NCBI RefSeq assembly: GCF_900094925.1
Contig: NZ_FMAY01000008.1
Location: 186,001-250,000 of the forward strand
Direction: 5' to 3'
From: Kosakonia oryzendophytica
GTDB taxonomy: Bacteria > Pseudomonadota > Gammaproteobacteria > Enterobacterales > Enterobacteriaceae
Length of the DNA stretch: 64,000 nucleotides
The stretch's first letter is position 1, and the number at the start of each line of letters is the position of its first letter. A program made the position numbers and the translations under genes. Of the stretch, positions 1 through 10,564 are shown piece by piece. The notes beneath the pieces are model-generated. The model worked only from the letters and a program-made list of their open reading frames with translations, did no database searches and was not told where the DNA came from.

Positions 1-2093
1 TCACGCTGATGTTGTTAGCATTATCCCTGCTGGTGATCATCACCCCAATGGGCAGCGATAAGCAATACCTCTTCGGTCTTAGCGTGATGGCAGCCGTGCT
101 CATTCTTGGTCGAATAAAGGGTAAGAAAGCCGTACTGGCAATGCTCACACTTTCATTGCTGATGTCAACGCGTTATATCTGGTGGCGTGCAACTACGACG
201 CTGCATTTTGACTCCACGCTGGAAATGCTGCTGGGTAGTTTACTGTTTGCCGCTGAAATTTATTCGTGGACGATTTTGCTGTTGGGTTATATTCAAATGG
301 CCTGGCCATTAGAACGCCCTATTGCTCCGTTACCTCAGGATAAATCGACATGGCCGACCGTCGATATTTATGTTCCTTCTTATAATGAAAGTCTCGAGGT
401 CGTTCGCGATACCGTTCTTGCTGCGCAGTGCATCGAATATCCACAAGATAAAGTCAAAGTGTATATTCTCGACGACGGCAAGCGCGATGAGTTCCGTGAC
501 TTTGCTGCTGAAGCCGGGGTCGGCTATATCACGCGCCCGGATAACAGCCACGCTAAGGCCGGTAACCTCAACCATGCGATGACAGTGACCAATGGCGAGC
601 TGATTTGCGTGTTCGACTGCGACCACGTGGCGACCCGCGTATTCCTGCAGGCTACCATTGGCGAGTTCTTCCGCGATGACAAACTGGCCCTCATCCAGAC
701 TCCGCACCACTTCTACTCCCAGGATCCGTTTGAACGTAACCTGACGGCGGCGAAACGCGTTCCGCACGAAGGTGCGCTGTTCTATGGCCCGGTGCAAAAG
801 GGTAACGACAACTGGAACGCCACCTTCTTCTGCGGCTCCTGTGCGGTGATCCGCCGTGCTGCACTGAACGAAGTGGGGGGATTTGCAGTAGAAACCGTGA
901 CCGAAGATGCGCACACCGCGCTCAAATTGCAGCGTCGCGGCTGGAACACCGCGTTCCTGGATATTCCTCTGGCTGCCGGCCTTGCCACAGAACGTCTGGC
1001 GCTGCATGTGAACCAGCGTATTCGCTGGGCGCGTGGTATGACGCAGATCTTCCGTATTGATAACCCATTGCTGGGCCGTGGCCTGAAGCTGACGCAGCGC
1101 CTCTGTTATCTCAATGCGATGCTGCACTTCCAGTATGGTCTGCCACGCGTGATATTCCTGACGTCGCCGCTGGTGTTCATGTTGTTTAACCTCAACATTA
1201 TCTCCTCGTCGGCAACGTTGATTTTTGCCTATGTGCTGCCACACCTGGTGCTTTCCACCATGGTCAACTCGCGGATCACCGGGCGCTATCGCTATGCGTT
1301 CTGGGGCGAAATCTACGAGACGGTGATGGCGTTCCACCTGATCCTGCCAACGTTGTTAAGCCTGATTTCACCACGTTTAGGTAAGTTCAACGTGACGGAT
1401 AAAGGCGATCTGACCGACAAAAACTACTTTGACGCCCATACCGTTCGTCCGCTGATCATCACGACCATTCTGATGGTCGGCAGCATGATTTGGGTTGGCG
1501 TACGCTACTTTATGCATGACTACGCCGGTATCGACCCGCGCGTGATCCTGTTCAACATCGCATGGGGTACCTTCAGTACCATTATTTTGCTGGCCTCCAT
1601 TGCCGTTGCAAAAGAGACCAAGCAAATCCGCAAAACCATCCGAATCTTCGCCCGTCTGCCGGTGACGATCCATTTTACCGACGGTTCACAGATGCAAACC
1701 CGCACCTTCGACATCTCCATGGGCGGCGCACGCGTGGCGCTGGTGAAAGGGGAAGATATGACGCGCAAAACCCCGGTGCAAATCGAACTGGGCCTCAGTG
1801 GTGAAATTGCCCATGTGCCAATCCGTGCAGCAGGTATGGGCGTGGGGGATATTCGCCTTGAGTTTGACACGCTGCCGCTGAGTGAACGCCGTAAGTTGGT
1901 GCGCGTCGTACTCTCCCGCGCCGACGCCTGGTACCGTCCACCGCATGCGCCTGATCGCCCGCTGATCTCCTTTATCGGTATTTTGCAGTGCGTATATGAA
2001 CTGTTCTTTGGCCCGAAAAAACGCACCAATGGGTTTAACAGCCAGATGGCCACGGTCGCGAAGAAACAGAAAGAGGTTAACAATGCGCTTTAA
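1..2093 (+). CDS. bcsA: Cellulose synthase catalytic subunit BcsA, 5' end outside window
   Basis: Inner-membrane family-2 glycosyltransferase that polymerises UDP-glucose into cellulose and moves the chain through its own membrane channel. The reading frame is open at the left edge, so the N-terminus is missing. Counting from the first visible Met (base 9), 694 residues remain. Visible are hydrophobic segments at about 1-55 and 70-95, the catalytic DDG (155-157), DCD (203-205), TED (298-300) and QRIRW (336-340), a second set of membrane helices at about 370-530, and a C-terminal PilZ domain with RKTIR (541-545) and DISMGG (568-573). The PilZ motifs are the c-di-GMP-binding signatures that release autoinhibition of BcsA, so this copy should be activator-dependent. 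The last 11 bases overlap bcsB, which fits translational coupling. The presence of bcsD downstream marks a bcsABCD-type operon. Confidence 0.97.
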   Translation, partial: TLMLLALSLLVIITPMGSDKQYLFGLSVMAAVLILGRIKGKKAVLAMLTLSLLMSTRYIWWRATTTLHFDSTLEMLLGSLLFAAEIYSWTILLLGYIQMAWPLERPIAPLPQDKSTWPTVDIYVPSYNESLEVVRDTVLAAQCIEYPQDKVKVYILDDGKRDEFRDFAAEAGVGYITRPDNSHAKAGNLNHAMTVTNGELICVFDCDHVATRVFLQATIGEFFRDDKLALIQTPHHFYSQDPFERNLTAAKRVPHEGALFYGPVQKGNDNWNATFFCGSCAVIRRAALNEVGGFAVETVTEDAHTALKLQRRGWNTAFLDIPLAAGLATERLALHVNQRIRWARGMTQIFRIDNPLLGRGLKLTQRLCYLNAMLHFQYGLPRVIFLTSPLVFMLFNLNIISSSATLIFAYVLPHLVLSTMVNSRITGRYRYAFWGEIYETVMAFHLILPTLLSLISPRLGKFNVTDKGDLTDKNYFDAHTVRPLIITTILMVGSMIWVGVRYFMHDYAGIDPRVILFNIAWGTFSTIILLASIAVAKETKQIRKTIRIFARLPVTIHFTDGSQMQTRTFDISMGGARVALVKGEDMTRKTPVQIELGLSGEIAHVPIRAAGMGVGDIRLEFDTLPLSERRKLVRVVLSRADAWYRPPHAPDRPLISFIGILQCVYELFFGPKKRTNGFNSQMATVAKKQKEVNNAL

Positions 2094-4407
2094 CCCCATC
2101 GCACTTGCCACTCTGCTGGTGTGCTCAGTAAACGGCACGGCCTTTGCGCTCTCGACGGACAGCGATGCGCTGCCTGAGCTGCCGCTGCCGGTTACGTTGC
2201 AAGGTTCAACCTCGGCGCAGACACCGCCGCCTGCGCCAGCGAATGCCAGTAATCAGAACATCGCCAGCACGCTCAGTTTTGGTGATATGGGCGCAACCGG
2301 TGGGCTGACGCTCTCCGGTATGCAACTGCAAAACGGCGTCTCCTTTAACCTGCCCGGTGATCTGGTGATCACCGATGCGCATATCAGCCTTAATGTGCAG
2401 GTCAACCGTAGCGATGTGAACGGTGAAAACCTGCAACTGATGCTCAACGGTCAACCGCTGGGGGCGATCCCGCTGGATCAGTTACAACAGGATAAAGGCT
2501 TCTGGAATCTGGATGTGCCAGCGTCGATGATCGCCTCCAGTAACAACCTGAGCTTCCAGTTGAAAACCGGCGACGACATTATCAATAACGTCTGGAGCTG
2601 CCAGCGCCCGCTGCCTGCGGATTACAAAGTCACACTGCAACCGGAATCGACCCTAAATTATCAGGGGCTCTGGCTGAATGTGCGTAAAACGCTGGGGACG
2701 TTCCCACGTCCGTTCTTTGACGTGAAGCAAACCAAAGACCAGGCGGTCAGCATCGCTTATCCGGAAAGCCCGGATGCCGACGTGCTGATGGCATCTGCCA
2801 TTGTCGCCTCACAATTTGGCACACTGAGCAACGGTCGGCCAAGCCGTTTCGAAGTGCAGTACAACGCGCTACCTGCGGGCAACGGCATTTTGATTGGTAA
2901 ACCGGGTCAAATGATTGGCGGTGTAACGATCCCACAAAGCAATGGTGCAGCGTTGCAAGTTATCGACAACCCGCAAAACCCGGCCTACAAACTGCTGGTG
3001 GTGAGTGGACATAACGAAATGCAACTCCGCCAGGCCGCCTGGCGTCTGACGCAACCTGCCCTGCCAGATAGTGACACACTGGATGTTCCGGCGCTGAAAA
3101 TCGTACAACGCGAAGCGTATGACGCTCCTCGCTGGATCAACACCGATCGCCCGGTGACGGTTCGCTCATTACTCAATGATGACGGCGCGTTGATCGCACA
3201 CGGCGTCTGGCACGGCGAAAATCGTTTGCCGTTCCGCACCGCGCCGGACCTGTTTATGTGGGATGGCTCCGCCATACCGCTGCGCCTTAATTACAGCTTT
3301 GCGCAGAAAAACTGGATTGACGACGACGAGTCTTTCCTGAACGTCAGCCTGAATGGCGAGTTCCTGAAACGACTGCCGGTAAGCAAAGAAGGTCTACTGG
3401 CGCCGGTGATGTCAATGCTGGGTTTATCGCAACGTCAACAAAGCGCCGTGGTGAATATCGATCCGCGCGCCATTCTCGGCAGTAACCAACTGGGCTTCTG
3501 GTTTGGTCTGAAAGCACAGAAAAATGCACCCTGTAACGCCATGGCGGATGAAAACATCCAGAGCCGTATTGATGGGGACTCGACCCTTGATTTCAGCCGC
3601 TCCTGGCACTACGGCAAGCTGCCGAATCTGGCCTGGTTCAGTGGCGCGATGTTCCCGTTCACGCGTAACGCCGACCTGGCCCACACAACGGTGTTGATGG
3701 CTGCGCATCCCACAGTGGAAGAAGCGACAGTGCTGCTCAATCTGATGGCGCAGTCCGGCCGTAATACCGGCGTCACCGCCAATTTCCTGCACCTCTATAC
3801 CGGCATGCCGGGGCACGATGACGCCCAGCAACAACTGACCGATAGCGATGTGCTGGCGATTGGCAACCTGAGCAATAACGAGCAGCTCAACCCGCTTTTA
3901 CAAGGCAGCGCGTTTACGCTCAATGGCAACAATCTTGAGGTCAACACCACCAGTGCAGTGGGACGTGTGCTGTCGCTGCTGAGCGGCAATCAGCCGCTGA
4001 CGGACAGGGAAGCCGCGGAATACCTCAGCGACAACAACCAGTGGCGCGGCCTGTTGAGCATGCGCTCTCCGTGGAACCCGCAACGCGTGGTGGTCGTGGC
4101 GACGGCCACGGACAACCACCAACTGGCGCAACTGTCTGAGGATATGACTAAACCGGCATTCCAGTCTGCGGCCGGCGGCGATTTTACCGCGGTCAGCAAT
4201 ACGGGTGATGTCCACAGTTGGCGTGTTGGTGAACAGTTCGTCAGCGGCAATCTGCCTGGCTATCTGCGCGTACTGTGGTTCACGAGCGAGCATGTTGTCT
4301 GGTTGGTGGTTCTTGCCTGCCTGATTGCCGCCGTGTCCGGTCCAATGTTGTTTCACTCGCTTCAGCGCCATGCGCGTCAACGCTTGCAGGATAAAACGAA
4401 GAAATGA
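2083..4407 (+). CDS. bcsB: Cellulose synthase periplasmic subunit BcsB
   Basis: Periplasmic partner of BcsA, anchored by a C-terminal helix, that guides the nascent glucan and is required for synthase activity. The protein is 774 residues, normal for the family. It has a signal peptide (about residues 1-23, ending near TAFA), a long beta-rich region, and a hydrophobic C-terminal segment (VVWLVVLACLIAAVSG) followed by basic residues. The start at 2083 lies inside the end of bcsA. An in-frame upstream start at 1996 would remove the signal peptide from the N-terminus and is rejected. The stop overlaps the bcsC start in an ATGA, so bcsA, bcsB and bcsC are tightly coupled. Confidence 0.96.
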   Translation: MRFNPIALATLLVCSVNGTAFALSTDSDALPELPLPVTLQGSTSAQTPPPAPANASNQNIASTLSFGDMGATGGLTLSGMQLQNGVSFNLPGDLVITDAHISLNVQVNRSDVNGENLQLMLNGQPLGAIPLDQLQQDKGFWNLDVPASMIASSNNLSFQLKTGDDIINNVWSCQRPLPADYKVTLQPESTLNYQGLWLNVRKTLGTFPRPFFDVKQTKDQAVSIAYPESPDADVLMASAIVASQFGTLSNGRPSRFEVQYNALPAGNGILIGKPGQMIGGVTIPQSNGAALQVIDNPQNPAYKLLVVSGHNEMQLRQAAWRLTQPALPDSDTLDVPALKIVQREAYDAPRWINTDRPVTVRSLLNDDGALIAHGVWHGENRLPFRTAPDLFMWDGSAIPLRLNYSFAQKNWIDDDESFLNVSLNGEFLKRLPVSKEGLLAPVMSMLGLSQRQQSAVVNIDPRAILGSNQLGFWFGLKAQKNAPCNAMADENIQSRIDGDSTLDFSRSWHYGKLPNLAWFSGAMFPFTRNADLAHTTVLMAAHPTVEEATVLLNLMAQSGRNTGVTANFLHLYTGMPGHDDAQQQLTDSDVLAIGNLSNNEQLNPLLQGSAFTLNGNNLEVNTTSAVGRVLSLLSGNQPLTDREAAEYLSDNNQWRGLLSMRSPWNPQRVVVVATATDNHQLAQLSEDMTKPAFQSAAGGDFTAVSNTGDVHSWRVGEQFVSGNLPGYLRVLWFTSEHVVWLVVLACLIAAVSGPMLFHSLQRHARQRLQDKTKK

Positions 4408-7400
4408 ATACGCGTAAACAACTGACGCACGCTTTTTACCTGCTGTGTCTGATGGGAGCCAGCCACCCGGCTGCGGCGGCTGATAGCGCCGATGCGACGG
4501 GGAATGACACAGCCGTAAAAAAACTGTTGGCGCAAGCCAGTTACTGGCACAGCAAAGCCCATGACGATATGGCGATGGAAGCGCTGCAAAAAGTGCTGGC
4601 CGCCGATGATAAAAATATCGACGCTATGTACCTGATGGCGCTCTATCACTTGCAACAGGGCAACGTTCAGCAGTCTGAGATTTGGCGTAAAAAAATCGCT
4701 GATATCTCACCACAGGATCCGCGCCTGAATGCGTTGACCAGCGCGAACACCCTGCGCAACATTCCGCAGGACAAACTCAACGCCGCGCGCCAGCTGGCGC
4801 GTCGTGGACAAATTAAAGAGTCGATTGCCGCATGGCGTGCGCTCTTTAACGGCAACCCACCGCCAGATGACGTGGCACTGGAGTATTACCAGACGATGGC
4901 GGGTGACAGCGCCACCTGGCCAGAAGCCGTGGCGGCTATGCGCCAGCGCGCCAGCATTATGCCGGATGATGTGCCAACCAAAACGGCGCTGGCGATGGCG
5001 TTGACCTACCAGGAGCAAACGCGTCGGGAAGGGATCAATCAGCTCAGCAGCCTGGCGGCGGATGATAAAAACGCCGATAAGGCTCTGCAACAGGCCCTGT
5101 TGTGGTTGGATGCGAAATCGTCCGATCTTCCGGCGTATACCGCATGGGCACAGCGTCACCCGGAAGACAGCGCGCCGATGGACCACTACCGCAAAAGCGT
5201 GGAAGGCGATGCCACCAAAGCGGGCTTCGATGCGCTGAATGGCGGTGACTTAGGCAATGCGAAGGATAAGTTTGCCGAAGCGCTGCAAAACCGCGCTAAC
5301 AACGGCAATGCGCTGGCCGGGATGGGTTACGTGGCATTACGGCAGAATAACTATGCCGATGCGGAAAAATATCTGCGCCGCGCCTCGCAAGAGGACACCA
5401 ATAACACAAACAGCGTGCAGTGGGCGAAAGATGCTGACAACGCCCGTTACTACGGTGCGCTGGCGCAGGCCAAAAACCTGAGCCAGAAAGGCAGCTACGA
5501 TCAGGCCCTGGCCAGTCTCGACAGCAGCGCCACTAACGACGCCAGTCAACAGCAAGCAGCCGATATGCTGCGCGCCGACATCCTGCGCCGTCAGGGCAAA
5601 TTGCCGCAGTCGGAAGAGGTCTACCGCCGGTTACTGGAGCGACACCCACAGAATACCGACATCCGTACCGGATTGTGGTGGGTACTGAAACAGCAAAACA
5701 AACAGGCGGAAGCCGACGCCATGCTGCGCACCTTGCCCGCTAACCTGCGTACCCGTTATGCCTCGGTCGGGGACAATGGCGATAACGAACGGAAAGCGGC
5801 ACAGGCGGCATTGCAGGAGGGGAACAGCTCACGCGCCATGCAAATCCTGCAAGCGGCATCCGCTAAATATCCGCAAAACGTCTGGCTGCAACTGGATTAT
5901 GCCCGGGCGTTGCGTAAAGCCGGGCAGAAGCAACAAGCCAGCACGTTGATGTCTGGCGTGGTGCAACGTGGCGGCAGCAACAAAGAAGCCCTGTACGCCG
6001 CAGCCGTTTATGCCGCTGAAGATAGCGACTGGTCACGCGCACAGAGCCTGCTGGCTCGTCTGCCGCGCAGCAGCTATAGCGCCGATATGACGGCACTGAG
6101 CACCCGTGTACAACTCAACCAGCAACTGGATGTTGCGCGTAACTACCTGCGTCTGGGTAATACCACGGCAGCACGCAACTCTTTGCAAGCGCTGAAACGC
6201 AACCCGCCGCAAACACCGGTGGATGTGGGTCGTCTTGCAGAGATGTTGATGCAAAGTGGTGATAACGCAGGCGCGCTACAACTGGTGCGTGATAGTCAGG
6301 CGCAAGGGCTGCACGGCTCCGTAGTGGACTATGCAGGACAGATCCGCGTGCTAAACCAGGCCGGTCAGTTTGCCGAAGCGGAGAGTATTCTCAATGCACC
6401 GGCGCTGCAAAATGGCGCCAGCCAGCAAGAGATCAATGCGATTCGTACCGGCAACCTGATTGCTCGCGCGGATCGTCTGCGAGAGAAAGGCCAGATTGGA
6501 AAAGCGTGGAACCTGCTGATGCCGGAGCTACAGGCCAATCCGACCAATACCGATCTGCTGTTATCCGTCGCGCGCATTTATCAGGCCGATCACATGGATG
6601 AGAAAGCCACGGAGATCTACCAGTACGTGCTGCGTAAATCCCCGCGCGATAAGCAGGCACTGACCGGGATTGTTAACCTGGCGCTGGCGCGAGGTGATAA
6701 CGAAGATGCCCGTAAGGCATTCGCTTCACTGGAACCCAGTCAGGATGCGGATTATATGCTGCTTGCCGCACGTGTAGCGGCAGCCAACGGCGAGAACCAG
6801 CGTGCCATGTCGCTGCTGCGCACCGCGCAGTGGCGTCTGCAACAAGGCGGTGAGGAGGACAGCGATGAATTGAGCTCAGTCATGTCGCTGCCTTCGCCGA
6901 CTCGCCAGGCGCAACAAACCGCCATGAGCGGCATCAATACGATGATGCGCGACTTGCAAGAGAAGAGCGCCACCTGGACCAGCGCGGGTATCTCGCTGCG
7001 CAGTCGTGATGGTGAATCAGGCCTGAGCGCATTAGATGAGATCCAGTCGCCGCTGATCCTTTCCGGCGCGGTGGGCGACAGCACGCGCATCAACCTGAAC
7101 GTCACGCCAACGGCACTGAACGCAGGCGAGATGTCGGGAGAGTCCGCCAACCGCTTTGGTTCCGGCGCGCTAGAGCACGCGGCAAAACTGGCGGAAGCCG
7201 CAGCCAGCACCAGCACCACGGCGACCTCGACCAATGCCTCCAGCCAGGGTAGCCAGCAGGCCAACGGCGTGGCGGCAAACCTCAGTCTGAGCGGCGACAA
7301 CTACAAGCTGGATGTTGGCAGCACGCCGACCGGCGGCGAGTTTACCCGCTTAGTCGGCGGCGTGGAGTGGACACCGAAACTGACGCAATACAGCTCGCTG

Positions 7401-8105
7401 AACCTGAAAGCGGAACGCCGCGCGGTCACCGACAGCCTGCTCTCTTACGTGGGTGTGAAAGATAAAAGTACCGGGGAAAGTTGGGGGGGCATTACCCGTA
7501 ACGGTGTGTCCGCGCAGTTTGCGTGGGATAACGACCTGGTTGGTCTCTATACCCGCCTGGGTTTTGATACCTGGGTTGGTACTAACGTGCCGACGAACCA
7601 CTCGGTCAACATGCTGGCGGGCAGTTACCTGCGCCCGTGGCGCACCAACGACAGCGAGATGAAGGTCGGGGTCAACGTCAACTACATGAACTTTGACCGT
7701 AACCTTAGCTATTACACGCTCGGCCAGGGCGGCTATTTCAGCCCGCAGGATTTTATGGCGGTCTCGTTGCCGGTGTCACTGACTCGCCATATCAACGACT
7801 GGGATATGACGCTGAGCGGCTCCGTGGGTTACCAATCCTATAAACAGGATAAGAGTAACTACTTCCCGGGCCACAACACGCTGCAATCGCAGTTAAACAG
7901 TTACGCCAGTTCCGATGACGACGTGGATGCAGTTTACAAAGCCACGTCGAAAAACGGCATTGGTTACACATTGGGCGTGGATGCGCGCTACCACCTCAGC
8001 GACAACCTGGCTCTGGGTGCAAACCTGGGGTATGACACCTTCGGCAGTTATAACGAAGGTAAAGCGTTGTTTTATTTCAAATATTACGTCGATCAAAACA
8101 AATAA
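4404..8105 (+). CDS. bcsC: Cellulose export outer-membrane protein BcsC (TPR and beta-barrel)
   Basis: Exports cellulose across the outer membrane. The 1233-residue protein has a signal peptide (about 1-25, ending PAAAA), a long alpha-helical region of tetratricopeptide repeats (about 30-800) that spans the periplasm, and a C-terminal barrel of the BCSC_C type (about 880-1233). The barrel contains alternating aromatic strands and ends in FKYYVDQNK. A low-complexity Ser/Thr/Ala stretch at about residues 932-956 links the TPR domain to the barrel. The start codon overlaps the bcsB stop (ATGA). Length and order agree with BcsC of bcsABCD operons. Confidence 0.95.
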   Translation: MNTRKQLTHAFYLLCLMGASHPAAAADSADATGNDTAVKKLLAQASYWHSKAHDDMAMEALQKVLAADDKNIDAMYLMALYHLQQGNVQQSEIWRKKIADISPQDPRLNALTSANTLRNIPQDKLNAARQLARRGQIKESIAAWRALFNGNPPPDDVALEYYQTMAGDSATWPEAVAAMRQRASIMPDDVPTKTALAMALTYQEQTRREGINQLSSLAADDKNADKALQQALLWLDAKSSDLPAYTAWAQRHPEDSAPMDHYRKSVEGDATKAGFDALNGGDLGNAKDKFAEALQNRANNGNALAGMGYVALRQNNYADAEKYLRRASQEDTNNTNSVQWAKDADNARYYGALAQAKNLSQKGSYDQALASLDSSATNDASQQQAADMLRADILRRQGKLPQSEEVYRRLLERHPQNTDIRTGLWWVLKQQNKQAEADAMLRTLPANLRTRYASVGDNGDNERKAAQAALQEGNSSRAMQILQAASAKYPQNVWLQLDYARALRKAGQKQQASTLMSGVVQRGGSNKEALYAAAVYAAEDSDWSRAQSLLARLPRSSYSADMTALSTRVQLNQQLDVARNYLRLGNTTAARNSLQALKRNPPQTPVDVGRLAEMLMQSGDNAGALQLVRDSQAQGLHGSVVDYAGQIRVLNQAGQFAEAESILNAPALQNGASQQEINAIRTGNLIARADRLREKGQIGKAWNLLMPELQANPTNTDLLLSVARIYQADHMDEKATEIYQYVLRKSPRDKQALTGIVNLALARGDNEDARKAFASLEPSQDADYMLLAARVAAANGENQRAMSLLRTAQWRLQQGGEEDSDELSSVMSLPSPTRQAQQTAMSGINTMMRDLQEKSATWTSAGISLRSRDGESGLSALDEIQSPLILSGAVGDSTRINLNVTPTALNAGEMSGESANRFGSGALEHAAKLAEAAASTSTTATSTNASSQGSQQANGVAANLSLSGDNYKLDVGSTPTGGEFTRLVGGVEWTPKLTQYSSLNLKAERRAVTDSLLSYVGVKDKSTGESWGGITRNGVSAQFAWDNDLVGLYTRLGFDTWVGTNVPTNHSVNMLAGSYLRPWRTNDSEMKVGVNVNYMNFDRNLSYYTLGQGGYFSPQDFMAVSLPVSLTRHINDWDMTLSGSVGYQSYKQDKSNYFPGHNTLQSQLNSYASSDDDVDAVYKATSKNGIGYTLGVDARYHLSDNLALGANLGYDTFGSYNEGKALFYFKYYVDQNK

Positions 8106-8117
8106 ACCGTGGGATAC

Positions 8118-8579
8118 ATGATGTTTAGCAATCAGGACACTTATTTACAACGCAACTATCAGGCTGGCTGGCACGATCTGGTGTATCTGTTCTTCAACGA
8201 ATACACCGAAGGTCGTGGCGATAAAGATCCCGACGCCTTGAGACGTATTGGTCAGATGATGGCCCAGTGGTATCCCATTGATAACGCAGCCACCGTCAGC
8301 GAACTGGAAGCGAGCATCAACCGGGTGCTGGAGCTGTTTAACTGGGGCTTCGTGAAGATGGCGCCCGCCCAGCGCGAGCTGATTCTGCTGCATTGCGCCT
8401 GGCCGCATGCACCGGAATACCGTGATGAAGCGGGCTGGCGTCGTGCCAGCGCCTATGTGCTGGAAGGTGCCTATTCCCAGTGGTTGGTGTCTCAGGGCGC
8501 AGGCAATCAGGTGCCCGTGCGCTGGAAAGACAACGCCACTGAAGATGTGCTGATTTTCCGTTACGCCATTGGCGAATAA
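8118..8579 (+). CDS. bcsD: Cellulose synthase accessory subunit BcsD
   Basis: Small acidic cytoplasmic protein of about 153 residues, placed directly after bcsC and resembling the BcsD (AcsD/CesD) family. The family forms octameric rings that help align glucan chains from neighbouring synthases in crystalline-cellulose producers. Recognition rests on position, size and the N-terminal pattern YLQRNYQAGWHDLVYLFFNE. Candidate starts are GTG 8109, ATG 8118 and ATG 8121; GGGA at 8111-8114 favours one of the two ATGs. Its presence distinguishes this operon from the bcsQABZC operon of E. coli and Salmonella. Confidence 0.85.
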   Translation: MMFSNQDTYLQRNYQAGWHDLVYLFFNEYTEGRGDKDPDALRRIGQMMAQWYPIDNAATVSELEASINRVLELFNWGFVKMAPAQRELILLHCAWPHAPEYRDEAGWRRASAYVLEGAYSQWLVSQGAGNQVPVRWKDNATEDVLIFRYAIGE

Positions 8580-8625
8580 TTTCGCAAGGGCATTTCCACC
8601 ATATATCAACAATCAGGTGACCATA

Positions 8626-9585
8626 ATGTTTAATGAGATCGTGGTTTCAGGAAGAACACTGGAAATCGAAACAGTTAACCATATGGAGGACAATGCCTTT
8701 GTTTCACTGGTTCTCGATACATACGGGCGAATTATTTACGCCAGCCCGTTTTTCTACCAGCTCACCGGTTTTAGCCATGACGAAGTGATTGGCCAGGTTT
8801 TGTTTCAGTCCGAAGATGAGACAACCGTCATCTCTCTGGCGATGGCCATTAAACTCGCACAGCAAACCGGTGATAACTGGCAGGGGGAAATATCGCAGAA
8901 GAAAAAGAACGGCGAGAGGCTATGGCTCGACACCAGACTAATGCCGCGCCGTGATGATAACGGTGAAATATTCGCATTTATTCTGTTGGGTTTTGATATT
9001 ACCCGACATATGACGATTCGTGAAAAATTGCATTTCCGTGCGCATAACGATGCATTAACCAAGACCCTGAACCGCCAGGGTTATTATATTCGCAGCCGTA
9101 AGAAAATTCGTGCAGCGAATGCGCGTGGCGCGCAGATTGTCGTGGCGATCCTCGATCTCGACAATTTTAAAACCATTAATGACGAACTGGGGCATGCGGC
9201 GGGAGATGAGGTGTTACGTTGCTTTATAAGCCGGGTTAAGCAATGTATTTCCCGCACGACGTTACTCGGACGGTTGGGCGGCGATGAGTTTGCCCTGACC
9301 TATATTGATGGTGTGGATGAACCAATGGGTCGTGGCGTGTTGCAATCCATTGTTGAGGCCACTCGTCAGCCAATGTATTTGCAGTACCTGCAACAAACTG
9401 TGGAATTATCGGTCAGTATTGGTGTTGCCAGTTATCCTGAACACGGACCGAATTTTTCATCAATATTAAAAGCTGCCGACACCGCCCTTTATCGGGTTAA
9501 GGCGAGCGGCGGTGACGATTTTATTAATTATCAGGTTCCAGGCATTAATGAGCCTGGTAGCATTATTAACACCGTTGTGTGTTGA
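8626..9585 (+). CDS. PAS-GGDEF diguanylate cyclase in the cellulose operon
   Basis: Predicted cytosolic enzyme making c-di-GMP from two GTP. The 319-residue protein has no membrane segment. A PAS sensor domain (about 22-130, with [13 protein letters not shown] and a C-terminal DITR linker) is followed by a GGDEF domain (about 145-300) with an intact GGDEF at 218-222. The usual inhibitory I-site (RxxD about five residues before GGDEF) is not seen; the sequence there is SRTTLLGRL. The start at 8626 is preceded by AGGTGA; an earlier start at 8569 would overlap bcsD. The position, 46 bases after bcsD, suggests it feeds c-di-GMP to the PilZ domain of the BcsA encoded upstream. The PAS ligand cannot be read from sequence. 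Confidence 0.93.
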   Translation: MFNEIVVSGRTLEIETVNHMEDNAFVSLVLDTYGRIIYASPFFYQLTGFSHDEVIGQVLFQSEDETTVISLAMAIKLAQQTGDNWQGEISQKKKNGERLWLDTRLMPRRDDNGEIFAFILLGFDITRHMTIREKLHFRAHNDALTKTLNRQGYYIRSRKKIRAANARGAQIVVAILDLDNFKTINDELGHAAGDEVLRCFISRVKQCISRTTLLGRLGGDEFALTYIDGVDEPMGRGVLQSIVEATRQPMYLQYLQQTVELSVSIGVASYPEHGPNFSSILKAADTALYRVKASGGDDFINYQVPGINEPGSIINTVVC

Positions 9586-9634
9586 TATTTTAACGACTAC
9601 AAACAGCAATAGTTTTTTCCCAGAGGAAATAAGT

Positions 9635-10564
9635 ATGTTAAAGGCTGTAATCCCAGTGGCAGGCCTCGGTACACGTATGCTCCCGGCTACCAAGGCTATT
9701 CCCAAAGAGATGTTACCGATTGTGGATAAACCGCTTATCCAGTATATCGTGCAGGAATGCTACGCTTGCGGGATTCGTGAAATCGTGCTGGTGACCCACT
9801 CGTCCAAAAATGCCATCGAAAACCACTTCGATACCTCTTTTGAACTGGAGTCATTGCTGGAATCTCGCGTGAAAAACCAGCTTCTGGAAGAAGTTCGTAC
9901 GATTTGCCCGACAGGCATGAACATTATGCATGTGCGTCAGGGTCACTCAAAAGGCCTGGGTCATGCGGTACTGTGCGCAGAACCGCTGATTGGCGATAAC
10001 GACTTTGTCGTATTGCTGCCGGATGTGCTGATCGACGATAGCCAGTGCGACCTCTCTTCAGATAACCTGGCGGCGATGATCAACCGCTTTACCACAACCG
10101 GCGCCAGCCAGTTGATGATCGAGCGCGTTAACCATGAAGACGTCTCCCGCTACGGCGTGGTGGATTGCGGCGGTGTAAACGTAGCGGAAGGCCGCTTCGG
10201 TCAGGTGCAGGGAATGGTAGAAAAACCGGCCGCCGATGAGGCTCCGTCAGACATGGCGGTGGTTGGTCGTTACGTACTTTCCAAAGAAATTTGGCCGTTG
10301 TTGCGCAAAACCCCTATCGGCGCGGGTGGCGAAATCCAACTGACCGATGCCATTGCGATGTTGCTTGAACGCTCGCCTGTTGAGGCTTATGCCCTGACCG
10401 GTAAGTCTCACGACTGCGGCGACAAAATAGGTTATATGAAAGCGTTTGTGGAGTACGGCCTGCGTCATGACGCTACCGGTCCGGCGTTCCGCCACTGGTT
10501 GCAGCATGAACTGACGTTATCGCCGGTGGCTGAAGTCGTTGACCGCATTGCAGAAGTGGTTTAA
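9635..10564 (+). CDS. galU: UTP-glucose-1-phosphate uridylyltransferase (GalU paralogue)
   Basis: Makes UDP-glucose, the cellulose precursor, from UTP and glucose-1-phosphate. The 309-residue product keeps the nucleotidyltransferase motif [19 protein letters not shown] near the N-terminus, [12 protein letters not shown], and the C-terminal [11 protein letters not shown]. The intact GTRMLPATK distinguishes it from GalF, where this region reads GMHMLPATK. The start at 9635 follows AGAGGAAAT. It is probably a second, operon-borne copy, since enterobacteria normally carry galU near hns; the symbol is used for the function, not to claim this is the housekeeping locus. It sits between the cyclase and bcsZ, all on one strand. 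Confidence 0.9.
   Translation: MLKAVIPVAGLGTRMLPATKAIPKEMLPIVDKPLIQYIVQECYACGIREIVLVTHSSKNAIENHFDTSFELESLLESRVKNQLLEEVRTICPTGMNIMHVRQGHSKGLGHAVLCAEPLIGDNDFVVLLPDVLIDDSQCDLSSDNLAAMINRFTTTGASQLMIERVNHEDVSRYGVVDCGGVNVAEGRFGQVQGMVEKPAADEAPSDMAVVGRYVLSKEIWPLLRKTPIGAGGEIQLTDAIAMLLERSPVEAYALTGKSHDCGDKIGYMKAFVEYGLRHDATGPAFRHWLQHELTLSPVAEVVDRIAEVV

Noticed and set aside
330..1337. Open frame of 335 codons on the minus strand
   Set aside because: Antisense to bcsA; His/Arg-rich shadow translation.
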